From positions 1 to 11,390 of the forward strand of contig JAOXYB010053624.1 of assembly GCA_028565635.1 (NCBI GenBank): a stretch of 11,390 nucleotides of DNA, in the 5' to 3' direction. The notes below the pieces were generated by a model. It saw only the letters and a list, made by a program, of their open reading frames with translations. It was not told the DNA's origin and searched no databases. The number at the start of each line of letters is the position of its first letter. The stretch's first letter is position 1. Source of the DNA: Phoronis ovalis (Eukaryota > Phoronida > Phoronidae). This document shows positions 1 through 8,315 of the stretch, piece after piece. Both the position numbers and the translations under genes were made by a program.

Positions 1-99
1 TCCACACCTCAAGTTTGGTACCTGTAGCTCAAAGCGTTTCTAAAATATAGATGTTTGAAAATTGGAAGAAAAAAAAATAACTGAGATACAATCTTAATA

Positions 100-120
100 G
101 GTTGCACTTGCTGTGCAACC
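100..120. repeat. Short perfect inverted repeat
   Basis: GGTTGCAC (100-107) and GTGCAACC (113-120) are perfect reverse complements separated by 5 bases. It could form an 8-bp stem. No function can be assigned. Confidence 0.5.
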
Positions 121-287
121 TAACTAAATCCACGTTTCTATATATCAGTCCATTTATCAGGGGATTCGTGTGTTCCTGTTGTATTTTTATGAATGATTGG
201 CATTGGCATGTGTGAATCACATCTAGTTAAACATTGAGACGAGAAAACAGAGACGTAATAATTTATCATAATGGACAGAAAAAAACG

Positions 288-340
288 TGGTATAGCCATT
301 GATCTGATATAATCCAGCAATCTGGGTTCTACGCCAGGCT
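288..340 (+). repeat. tRNA-like remnant (A box and B box), possible SINE head
   Basis: TGGTATAGCCA at 288-298 fits the Pol III A-box pattern TRGYNNARNNG except for the last base. GGTTCTACGCC at 325-335 fits the B box GGTTCGANNCC with one mismatch. The B box sits between CTGG (322-325) and CCAG (334-337), as in a T-arm, and the 37-base offset between boxes is plausible for a tRNA-derived element. No full cloverleaf or acceptor stem could be built, so this is not a functional tRNA gene. It is either a SINE head fragment or a chance match. Confidence 0.3.
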
Positions 341-569
341 GCAACAATAAGAAGTCAAAAGTGGGATATTTGTATGCTGGCGAAAAACTTTGACATGCAA
401 TACAGCAACCGGGCTCACTTAATTTTTTACGAGAGATGTGTTAATATAACCAGGCATAAAATTTACAATCGCACACTAGTCGAATTTACAGTTCTTGGAA
501 TATATATTTATTAATATTTACTTCGTTTTAAGCCATCTGACACTTTGTGGGTAGAACTGAATGTACGAA

Positions 570-1256
570 ATGGGTCAGAAGATGGCTAAAACTAAAATTG
601 AAGAAGGTTGCAAACTATATAAGGAAAAGAAAAAAGAAGATGCTGTGAAAATTTGGAAAGTTACTTTGAGAAAATTACGACAAGCTTCTAACAAATTCGA
701 AGTTCTTGGCTATTTGATTGAAGCCTATTTTGATTGGGGAAAATACAGAGACATGTTGTTGTATTCTATACAACAAATTGACTTAGCAAATGACGAAGAT
801 AACTCCAATATGAGAGCTGTATCTTATTGGAATCTAGCAAGAAGTAACGAGTGCCTGACTGAATATCATAAGGTAGTCTGTTATTGTAGGCATAGCCTGC
901 AAAATCAACCTAAAGATCCTAGATTATTAGGTTACGTGTACCTAACAATGGGAAATGCTTACCTTGGCTTCAGCAGCCACGATAAAGCTTTGGAATACTA
1001 TGAAAAAGCAATGAATTTTGTGAAACAATATCAAATTGATAAGCTGGAGATGCAAGTGTATCACAGTTTAGGACGATTTTTTACTTTCTTAAAAGACTAT
1101 GAAAAATCTTTAACATTCCTTTCTAAAGCGTCTGAAATGGCAAGAGAACTAAATAATGGTGATGTATCTACCAGATTCCAACGACTAACCTGTCTAAGTG
1201 TAGCTATTCCATATAAGAAACTGGGGCGATATACTGAAGCTATGGAGGCATGTGAG
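570..1256 (+). CDS. RAPSN: Rapsyn exon 1 (residues 1-229)
   Basis: A 687-base exon encoding the myristoylation motif and the first five to six TPR units. It ends at GAG before a strong donor, GTATGT, at 1257 (phase 0). The open frame runs on into the intron to 1334, but that extension has no rapsyn similarity. Family-typical segments include NLARSNE, GNAYLGF and KDYEKSL. Confidence 0.95.
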
Positions 1257-4200
1257 GTATGTATAAAACTATATAATAACATTAATTACAAAGCAGCTCT
1301 GATGGATTGGGCATATTCCTTATTCTGTAAATGACTAATTATCATTTGCTTCATAAACATCAATTCTCCAGACAGTGTAAATTTTAAAGCTTAGTATATG
1401 TGCACTTTTCACTTTGAAGTTTATTATTGGATTGCTCTATTGTTCAAAATTTTAAAAATTTGGCTTACTGCATGTACATGTCCACTGTCAATCACAAAAA
1501 AGATTAGATTGCTTCGGATCCGTACTATTTTCAAAAACTGCATGGATTGTTACTTAAAAAAAAGTTTGCAATAAATTAGATCCTCAAACTAAAATGTTGG
1601 ACTTCCTTGCATGCCTATATATATATATACTTGCAAATATTTATACTCAAAAAAAAACTTGAGTACCTCACCCGGTTCGAAACTGACGCTCGATCCACAT
1701 TTCAATAAAGAATAATGAACTTCAGATTCTTTTTTTAATCTAGAACCAACATCTAAATAAGGAATAAGGAACTGGTTCCCTTTTCCTTATTCAATAAGAA
1801 AAAGGAGAAACGAACTGACTTTTTAATCATCATAATTTACAGTAACATTTATGAGACTTTTTAATTTCTATTTTATCGATTTTTATCTATCTCTATTCTT
1901 CATGCACACACGCGTACTGCTTAGTGTAATATTATACCTAATTACTATAGACACTTTTGTGATTATCTTGATACAACGCAAAGCTTTATTTAAACAAAAT
2001 AATAACGAGCATATGTACTTTAGCATCATTGAAAACGAATTACTTGTGATAGGGTGAATTAAGAAACCTAATTTCCAGCACAATGTTGTACGTTTCACAT
2101 CATATTATACGCATGAATAAATCGTTAAAGAAATCGATCAGAAACTCATTGGATACCGCAATACAACTTCATCGAAAGCTGAGGGAAAACATTTAATTGA
2201 TTTTGTACGAACTCACGGAAACACCCGAAAATCACAACAACTGTTTTTTTGCGATATGGGACTATAAAATGAAGTAACACTTTATCATACTTTTTATTTG
2301 TTATATTTGAAGATATTTAGTGTACAAAGAGTATGATAGGTTAATTTATTTTAATTCTGCTTTAATTGAATATGGTGCTTATATTTGACGAAAATAATTC
2401 ATTGGACTCGTGGCCGGGGTGAAAGCTTTGAGTAGATTCTCAAACAAATGCAAGGCAAAATCGACAAAAAATCATGAATTACGTAAAATACAGATACTAC
2501 ATGATTGAATGGCCTGCAAATTACCTTCGGGTCGCTTCATGGAGAGGCGGTCTTATAGAATAGTGCTCTGGATGTAGTGTTGATTGGATTGGGCGTCTAA
2601 CTGAGAGATGGCAGTATAGCTTGTATTCAAATCCCGTGACATAATCAAACCTGTTTATATTAACCATCTTTCTATAGCTATAACACGCTATCGAACTAAT
2701 TCCCCTCCAGATGGCGTAAACATATCTAGTACGAGCTTATCAAATGCATGTGCTGGGCTATATAGACAAATTGGATGTGTACAACCATGTGAGATTATCG
2801 GTATCAGTGCCAATGCAATACATTGCAAAGTGGATTGCATTAGTTAAAAGCAAAACAATAAATTAATCAGATATCTCATAATATATGCAGCTTATAATTA
2901 CTATAAATGAATTTTAGGAAGCAATGAAGCAAGCCATAGCAGAAGAAGACAGACCAGTTCAAGGACGATGTTTGTGTGAATTTGCTGATATACACAGAAG
3001 AAAGAAAGATTTTGAAGTACGGAGTTACTTAAATAAGTACTCGGTTACAACTCACACGAAAGTAGTGGGTTTATTGTAAGTAACCTAAATGTTAACAAGC
3101 AACGAGTGATCGAAGCATAGTCTAGTATGAATACCGGTTAACAATATAGTAGCTTGTAAATGAAGATAGTTTATATAGTCCGGAGTATAGTGTAGCACTA
3201 GTCCATTGATTTTCTATTTTCAGCGAGCATTTCCGAGGTATGAAGCAGCAATGAATATTCTGGTTGAAACCGGCGATCGTTGTGGGCAGATTGAAGGATA
3301 TATTGGGATGGCAAAAACTGTTTTGTTGATGCAGGACGTTAGCAAGGTATGCGACTGTAAGGTACGCATGGTAAATATGTTAATTACTGCGTGAATTGGC
3401 CTGTTGCTTTTTTTAGTTTCTCATTGTATGATCATTATCTTTTTGGGTTATGCAGGCAAATCTTCGAATACGTTATTATAATTACGTATTATCATAGTTT
3501 TGTTGTCTGTATTTATAATTTTTGTATAGGACGCATGAACAATAGATAGTGTAAGACATCGGTTTCGTGATCTCTCTAACTTCTTCATGGGGTAGGACTG
3601 GGGGAAACTTTTTATGGTCATGATCATCTTTGGCTAGTACTTAGAAACCTGTCGTATCTTATAGGCAGTAAACTTTACTATAATATAATATATGCTTACC
3701 ATTTAATTTATAACAAAGGCGGACATCATAAGACCCATCCCTGAATGGTTGGTCCGTCAAGTCTGGGATTGTCAATATTCTTATTGCATTTTGATATTAC
3801 TTAATTGTTTTTAATATGTATATTTCAACACGGAAATGATACTATCAGCAAAATTGAATTATTTCTACTATTTCGTCTTGTCATAGATAATGTGTTTTTT
3901 CTGTTTCAGTCGATAGACCTACTAAACAAGGCTCTCGATGTTGCCATGGTAATCGGAAGTAAGGTACAATGCAAGTCATACTGCATACAAAGCATTTTTT
4001 TCATAATATGATATATTCTTCTTCATTTATATTGGCATACAAACGCTTACTAAATGATTGTACGTGTAACTTCGATTACATATAATATTAAATGTTGGCA
4101 GCTCCGCCAGCAGAACTTATTTGGAGTATTATATAATGGCATGCTTGGAATAGAATCAGCTATAAATGTGAAAAACTAATCGTTTAAACAAAAATTAAAT

Positions 4201-5640
4201 TTAAAATAGTTTATCGCCCGCCTCAAAGGCGACATTAAACATATGACTTCTGTAAAAAATGTATTATATTATTTTTAAATCAGATTTCTAATAAAACTGC
4301 CAAAGAGAATGATTGAAAAATATAGATGGTTTCTAGTAAATCGTGCGGTTTGTTTTTAACTGGTTATTATATCTATTTTATTTTATTTTATGCTTAATAT
4401 AAGACGCTACTTGTGGGACAAATTTGTATTTGTTAATTTTAGATGTACCAGTATCATATCCATAGCGAAATGGCGGAATGTTACAGACACCTAGGTGACA
4501 GTCATGAATTTCAGTACGAGCGTACCAAATGTTCACAGCTTCTTGAGGAGATGGATTTATACTGCGAGATTTGTAATGAAATCATGGGAGATAAACCCGG
4601 CAAATTGGAAGCTTTAGAATGTTTCCATCTCTTTCATTCTAGGTAAGACTTTAATATTTTACACTCAGGCCATCGAGAGATATTTGTGTTGCTGATTGTT
4701 TCATTGAAAGATGGTGCACTTCGGTATAAAGTGAAAAAAACTTAAATATGCATCTCGATGCAATGTTATCGAGAATTGGATACATTATTTCGGTAGTGAA
4801 ACTGCTCGATAATTCACTACAGAAATTCCCACAAGGTTGTCACAGGCACAACAAAAATAATTAAACGGTCATATGTTTAATTGTCTGAGTAGTCTGAGTA
4901 TAGCCCATGTATTATGCTTTGTTATCCTTTATCGCTCGGAGCGACTGCCTAACTAGCTAGTATACAAGATACTAATTGTTGTCATAATCGGCTTAATTAG
5001 CTACCGAATATTTGTAACATACCATCCAAGTACGCACCCTAAATTTCATTTGCCAGTCACATATCCACTACACGTAGTACCAAAGTTTTATCATAAGTAC
5101 TGATTATTTAGTAAGTTTAAGTTGCACGCAAAGAAAATCGAAACAGTTATGCATACATCATATAATTACGGTTTTTAGTTACTATTTTATCTGTCTTGTC
5201 TATATAAACGCTACCAAAAACGCCAGGCGTATGTATATATATATATATATATATTATGCTATTTTTAAAACAACAGGCCTCCAGGCTTGCTATGAACTTG
5301 ATAAATTGTCATAGACCATTGTCCTGCTGTCGTACTTTTGCAGTCATGATTACTGGGTCAGGGACTATTATAACTAATTAAGAGATGGTTCCGATCACTT
5401 AAAACAGCATGCAACGACAAAAAGATAAAGTCACTCAGTGTTTCATTATATTTCAGAACGTTGGATAAATACTAGACTCTAACACTGCGTCCTTCAGGCT
5501 TAATAAGCTAGTAGCACAAAATTTAATTTATAATCAAAGATTATCTTTTCAGTTGTGCCTCAAGGATATGTGACACTGGTGAGGAAGGCGAGAATAATCC
5601 AACATACGACTGTCCTAAGTGTAAATTGTCTAATAAATGA
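570..5640 (+). CDS. RAPSN: Rapsyn (43-kDa receptor-associated protein of the synapse), complete six-exon gene
   Basis: The CDS joins 570-1256, 2918-3016, 3224-3346, 3910-3963, 4443-4642 and 5553-5640: 1251 bases, 416 residues plus TGA. Rapsyn is a peripheral membrane scaffold that clusters nicotinic acetylcholine receptors; its RING-H2 has been linked to E3 ligase activity. Seen here: the start MGQKMAKTK gives Gly2 with Ala6, an N-myristoylation signal as in vertebrates. Helical TPR repeats fill about residues 5-320, including LARSNE and the strongly rapsyn-like AFPRY. A short helical segment follows (about 325-360). The RING-H2 has C362, C365, C381, H383, H386, C389, C408 and C411. The start at 570 is preferred over the in-frame ATG at 561 because it exposes MG and has G at -3 and +4. 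The last RING loop is about 10 residues longer than in human rapsyn, and the tail after the RING is short. Its role in this organism is inferred from the family. Confidence 0.95.
1616..1629. repeat. TA dinucleotide repeat, 7 units
   Basis: Simple alternating TA run in intron 1. Confidence 0.8.
1644..1792. repeat. Cluster of small inverted repeats in intron 1
   Basis: TACTCAA (1644-1650) pairs with TTGAGTA (1659-1665) around an A-rich loop. GAATAAGGAA (1762-1771) pairs perfectly with TTCCTTATTC (1783-1792) across 11 bases. GGTTCGAAACT (1673-1683) between them resembles a B box, but no A box lies at a suitable distance. It may be a decayed foldback element; boundaries and target-site duplications are not recognisable. 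Confidence 0.35.
2569..2640 (+). repeat. Possible tRNA-derived SINE remnant in intron 1
   Basis: TGGATGTAGTG (2569-2579) resembles a Pol III A box with one inserted base. About 55 bases on, ATTCAAATCCC (2625-2635) matches the core of a B box. The order and spacing suit a tRNA-like promoter, but stems are poor and no tail or target-site duplication was found. Confidence 0.25.
2918..3016 (+). CDS. RAPSN: Rapsyn exon 2 (residues 230-262)
   Basis: A 99-base exon between TTTTAG and a GTACGG donor, phase 0 at both ends, encoding 33 residues of a TPR unit. Its last residues DFE join to RAFPRY of exon 3, matching human DLETAFPRY with no gap, which fixes both splice sites. Confidence 0.92.
3224..3346 (+). 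CDS. RAPSN: Rapsyn exon 3 (residues 263-303)
   Basis: A 123-base exon after TTTTCAG, ending at AAG before GTATGC, phase 0 at both ends. It encodes 41 residues including AFPRYEAAM and the GQIEG helix, aligning to human AFPRYDSAM and GQVQA. The intron before it is only 207 bases (3017-3223). Confidence 0.95.
3347..3909 (+). other. Rapsyn intron 3 (563 bases)
   Basis: GT at 3347 to a pyrimidine-rich tract and CAG ending at 3909. AT-rich with no recognisable feature. A short open frame overlapping its 3' end is just the extension of exon 4. Confidence 0.9.
3910..3963 (+). CDS. RAPSN: Rapsyn exon 4 (residues 304-321)
   Basis: A 54-base exon of 18 codons between TTTCAG and GTACAA, phase 0 at both ends. 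It encodes a single TPR helix containing NKALDVA and IGSK, matching human DKALDAI and VGNK. It is too short for simple ORF calling and is supported by similarity and clean splice sites. Confidence 0.92.
3964..4442 (+). other. Rapsyn intron 4 (479 bases)
   Basis: GTACAA at 3964 to TTTTAG ending at 4442. AT-rich; no gene, structured RNA or mobile element recognised. Confidence 0.9.
4443..4642 (+). CDS. RAPSN: Rapsyn exon 5 (residues 322-387 and part of 388)
   Basis: A 200-base exon between TTTTAG and GTAAGA, ending in phase 2. It encodes the final helices (MYQYHIHSEM onward) and the first five RING-H2 ligands: CEIC at 362-365, then C381, H383 and H386. The 15 residues between C365 and C381 are the same number as in human rapsyn. 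Confidence 0.95.
4643..5552 (+). other. Rapsyn intron 5 (910 bases)
   Basis: GTAAGA at 4643 to CTTTTCAG ending at 5552. It holds an inverted repeat of GTAGTGAA (4793-4800) with TTCACTAC (4813-4820, to within a base) and a TA run at 5234-5254. No gene is seen. Confidence 0.9.
5234..5254. repeat. TA dinucleotide repeat, about 10 units
   Basis: Uninterrupted alternating TA run in intron 5 of the rapsyn gene. Confidence 0.85.
5553..5640 (+). CDS. RAPSN: Rapsyn exon 6 (residues 388-416 and stop)
   Basis: An 88-base terminal exon after CTTTTCAG. The split codon AG|T restores frame and places C389 three residues after H386, as the RING requires. It supplies the last ligands CPKC (408-411) and ends in KLSNK and TGA (5638-5640). 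The loop between C389 and C408 has 18 residues against 8 in human rapsyn and includes an extra cysteine (C394). Confidence 0.93.
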
Positions 5641-5720
5641 AACCAGCTGCCGGTGTAAATTGTCTAATAAATGAAACCAGCTGCCGGTGTAAATTGTCTA
5701 ATAAATGAAACCAGCTGCCG
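5619..5720 (+). repeat. Perfect 34-bp tandem repeat, 3 copies, spanning the rapsyn stop codon
   Basis: Units at 5619-5652, 5653-5686 and 5687-5720 are identical. Each contains TGTAAATTGTC, AATAAATGA and CAGCTGCCG. The first unit supplies the last eight codons or so of rapsyn and its stop; units 2 and 3 are extra copies in the 3' flank. Perfect identity points to very recent duplication or ongoing homogenisation. Confidence 0.97.
5632..5705 (+). terminator. Three AATAAA polyadenylation signals, the first overlapping the rapsyn stop
   Basis: AATAAA at 5632-5637, 5666-5671 and 5700-5705, one per 34-bp unit. In the first, AAT and AAA are the last two codons (Asn-Lys) and TGA follows at once. Each has TGTA eight bases upstream, the UGUA element bound by CFIm, and the next unit provides a GT-rich stretch downstream. 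A further AATAAA at 6187-6192 lies beyond the foldback element. Which one is used is unknown. Confidence 0.55.
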
Positions 5721-5744
5721 GAAACTTGGTCCAAAGCATGATGT

Positions 5745-6080
5745 CCCGGGGGGGGGGGCAGTCAGTATAAAAGTGGGTACCTATGTTCCAACATGGGTTT
5801 TCAAAAAATACCCTAACGAAGTGAAATTCTGCAAAAAAATACACCTCTAAGGAAGTGAGTTTTTGAAAAAATACACCCTTAAAGAAGTGACTTTTGGGAA
5901 AAACACCTCTAACGAAGTGTCACACTCCAAAAAACCACCCCTTTTCGTGATTTTAGCTAAAAATACACCCTAAGCGCGTAACGCGCGTTACGCATCGGCG
6001 GTTCCAAAAACATACCCTTTCACGCAAAATTTTGTTGGAACATGCGTACCCACTTTTATATTGACTGTCCCCCCCCGGGG
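5745..6080. mobile_element. Foldback/MITE-like element with long terminal inverted repeats
   Basis: The left end (5745-5793) and right end (6033-6080) are near-perfect reverse complements over about 48 bases. They differ by about four substitutions and by the length of the terminal C/G run (CCC+G11 on the left; C8+GGGG on the right). TGATGT at 5739-5744 and again at 6082-6087, one T beyond the right end, is a likely target-site duplication. The element has no open reading frame, so it would be non-autonomous. Its interior is six to seven degenerate units of about 31 bases around a core like AAAATACACC followed by GAAGTG (from about 5805 to 6030). The superfamily cannot be assigned; the G-run ends do not match a terminus I know. 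Confidence 0.8.
5976..5993. repeat. Perfect 18-bp CpG-rich palindrome inside the foldback element
   Basis: GCGTAACGCGCGTTACGC is its own reverse complement and stands out from the AT-rich surroundings with five CpG steps. It replaces the expected GAAGTG part of an internal repeat unit. Confidence 0.85.
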
Positions 6081-6087
6081 TTGATGT

Positions 6088-7092
6088 TTTAGTTCTTGTA
6101 TAAATAGCAAAGATCTCTGAAAAGTTAACCAAAAATGTTATTGAATAGAATGGTGATTATACCCATGTTTTCTCCATTTCCCCCCAAATAAACTAGCTGA
6201 TTCCAGTCAAATATAGTTCATTTTATTATCTCAACAACAAGAATTCTTGCGAATTAGTTTTCTATTTATATGTACAATGAAATCAACTATTAGGAACTCA
6301 GGTTTCTTTCACTTTCCTAATCAAATTCTATCCTTTTTCGACGAAACTAATAAAAAACTCAACAGTACGATAAAAAATTTCGCACAGCAATACTCCAATG
6401 GAAAGTATAAAGAAACTACACATCTTTACAAGTCAGATGAATGAATAAAGGCGACTTTACTCAATGTTTACTTACGATCGCTTCGTATTTATTGGGTTAA
6501 AATTTATTGTAATTCAACAAATGTTGTGACACAAGAAAATGTGTACATTTTTAACTTAAATATTGTAATAATAACAGACTAAGCCTACTGAGGTATGAAC
6601 ATTTTCGTCGTATGAGAGTTTTATTAACTCGAAAGACGATAGATTTCGACTTGGAAAGTGTTAGCTGGACCAGAACTTTTGTACTTTTTTAGTTATTGGG
6701 CCTATTATTAGCTAGTACTGTATAATCATTTCATGCATCTCTCCAAACACTGTCCGTTTATTATTTTTTCTACCCCGAGCCTATCTGTTACAATTGTTTT
6801 GATTATTTTTGGCAGGGATCTTTAATTTGCATATGACTTTCTATACAGTTTAATTAGAATCATCCCCGGGAATCATCTGCATTTTCGGCAGTTGTATATA
6901 TTTACTTCATGAAGATTTCGACCATGATGAAACTAGCCGAAAGATACACCGTTGCCCAGCCATTGGCATCTTTTTCAAGAAAACGACAGCTATAGTCCTC
7001 GTATAGGATTAAGTAGTCTTACATCCGTCATCTGCTGCCTGTTCTGCGCGAGTTCTGTTTTGCTTAACAGGTTAACAGTCTCCTAGATGAAT
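6088..7092. other. Intergenic stretch with no recognised gene
   Basis: AT-rich sequence between the foldback element and the ankyrin pseudogene region. A 12-bp palindrome CAAGAATTCTTG lies near 6239. The open frame at 6247-6444 has no recognisable domain, lysine/asparagine-rich composition and no splice or context support, so I do not call it a gene. Confidence 0.6.
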
Positions 7093-7406
7093 CTATACTG
7101 GTTTTGGAAACAACCTCTTGGGACATGAGGGCGGTAAGCAGATGTTAACTGCATGCGTCTCGTAGACAGCATATAATTTGTTTACGTCTCCCCAACTGTG
7201 TTCTTTAGTCACCTTGTTTAATAGAAGGAAAGCTACTTTGTGCTCGTGTTGCTCTGAAACAACGTTTCTGCTTTGAATCAGAGTTCGACTTTTTGTTTTC
7301 AAATTCGACAGATGTCCGTCGGCCCTGTATATTATCATCTGCTGCATGGTAACGTGTTTTCTACAAGCGACAATGATAGAGATTTAATTAGTAGTTCTTT
7401 CAGTTT

Positions 7407-7925
7407 TCACCATGGCCGGGGAATTTGGAAGTACGTAGACATGTACACTAATAATATTTCATCTTTGTCTGTCACTTTTTCATTAATAGCTTCTAAGGTT
7501 TTCTCGATCACAGGCCTATGGGAAACCTCTTTAAGAAACGGATTGGTTCTGTCAGGTATAACATAATGGTCCTGTAACCATTCAGCGGCAGATTTATACG
7601 AAACACCGTCTCTCACGTGAATTGAAGCGTTACCGTTGACAACTAATCATTTTGGGCAGTTTTACGTTTTCCATTTTTACACGCCAACAGCAGAGGAGTA
7701 AACCTTTCCTTATTTCGGCTTACATCAATATCCAAACGATGACGGATAATGCTTTTTATAACGGTTTTAATAACTTCAGTATTTTTTATTGAACCTGTAG
7801 CAGCCGCGTAATTAATGCAGTGGAGTGTTCCCCCAAATTTGTTGGTTAATGTTAAAATTACTGGAATCATGCAGCAACAGCAGCTCCAAAACTTACATAG
7901 CTTCAGCAAGATTATTAGTTTTTCG
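7407..7925 (-). pseudogene. Decayed ankyrin-repeat protein gene
   Basis: Reading the - strand across all three frames recovers a consecutive ankyrin pattern. A helix segment, NLAEAM then VLELLLLHD, is followed by IWGNTPLH (about 7914-7815). Next come YAAATG and EVIKTVI, then DIDV and FTPLLLACKNG (about 7810-7665). Last are VVNGNASIHVRDG, AAEWLQDHY and an acidic tail ending in IPRPW (about 7645-7410). These sit in different frames. There is an in-frame TAA at 7893-7895, a frame change at about 7808-7817 just after TPLH, another at about 7640-7660 after ACKNG, and a TGA at 7407-7409. No intron borders of sensible size explain the breaks. The parent family beyond ankyrin repeats is not recognised. 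An open - strand frame at 7093-7347 may be a further decayed part of the same gene, but it has no domain evidence. Confidence 0.75.
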
Positions 7926-8315
7926 GTTTTGATTGGAGAAATTAGATATTATTTACAAATTATATAAACGGTTAGTAATTAGACGTTTGAATCTTTTTAG
8001 ACTGCCAGCACTGCTTTCGTCAAATCAGACAGGTCATAGAGTTGATGTGTTGACTGGGAAAGTAACCAGCATATATCCCCGGCATATATCTAACCATTTC
8101 GTTATTTTCCATTTAAATATTACAATTTCATAATTTCACTCACTGATAAAATTTGTAATTCAACACATTGAGCAAAAAATTAGACCTTTAGCAGTTTAGT
8201 GATTTTATTTGAAAAATACCGAAACATCATTCCAAGGCAATGCAGAAATATAATATGATATATTCTTGCCAGGGATGTTATGCATATAACTATGTTCTGT
8301 GTTACATGCCCAGAT
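7926..8315. other. Intergenic stretch with no recognised gene
   Basis: AT-rich; the + strand open frame at 7933-8133 has no domain or context support. TTTATT at 8204-8209 is a second candidate - strand AATAAA downstream of the zinc-finger gene. Confidence 0.5.

Larger units (their letters stand above)
1..569 (+). promoter_or_regulatory. 5' flank of the rapsyn gene, with weak promoter signals
   Basis: No coding exon is visible here. A TATA-like run lies at 501-507, 63-69 bases before the chosen start codon, so a transcription start near 530-537 is possible. E-box-type CANNTG hexamers occur, for example CATCTG at 534-539 and CATGTG near 207; such motifs are common by chance. Vertebrate rapsyn is driven in muscle partly through E-boxes, but whether that holds here is inference. 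An upstream non-coding exon outside the window cannot be excluded. The segment also holds a short hairpin (100-120) and a tRNA-like A/B-box pair (288-335). Confidence 0.3.
1257..2917 (+). other. Rapsyn intron 1 (1661 bases)
   Basis: Bounded by GTATGT at 1257 and TTTTAG ending at 2917. The content is AT-rich, and I see no gene; the short open frames around 1851-2098 are low-complexity and unsupported. It contains a TA run (1616-1629), a cluster of small hairpins (1644-1792), a possible SINE remnant (about 2569-2640) and an 8-bp inverted repeat (2812-2819 with 2834-2841). Confidence 0.85.

Noticed and set aside
29-347. Two overlapping - strand open frames
   Set aside because: Low-complexity composition, no domain, mutual overlap; one reads through the tRNA-like remnant.
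561-569. Upstream in-frame ATG as the rapsyn start
   Set aside because: It has T at -3 and would bury the MGQ myristoylation motif; the ATG at 570 has a strong context and matches the family N-terminus.
1097-1282. - strand open frame inside rapsyn exon 1
   Set aside because: Antisense shadow of a well-supported coding exon.
1673-1683. B-box-like GGTTCGAAACT in intron 1 as a tRNA or SINE
   Set aside because: No A box at a workable distance and no tRNA stems; the upstream sequence is TA repeat and poly(A).
1851-2098. Hydrophobic open frames on both strands in intron 1
   Set aside because: AT-rich sequence giving Ile/Leu/Phe-rich translations, no homology signal, inside an intron.
6247-6444. 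+ strand open frame after the foldback element
   Set aside because: No motif, Lys/Asn/Ser-rich composition expected of AT-rich DNA, no splice or promoter context.
7273-7616. + strand open frame over the ankyrin pseudogene
   Set aside because: Antisense to recognisable ankyrin coding sequence.
7650-7672. A 23-base GT...AG interval that would restore the ankyrin frame on the - strand
   Set aside because: Far too short for an animal spliceosomal intron, and removing it deletes part of a conserved ankyrin helix; a frameshift is the simpler reading.
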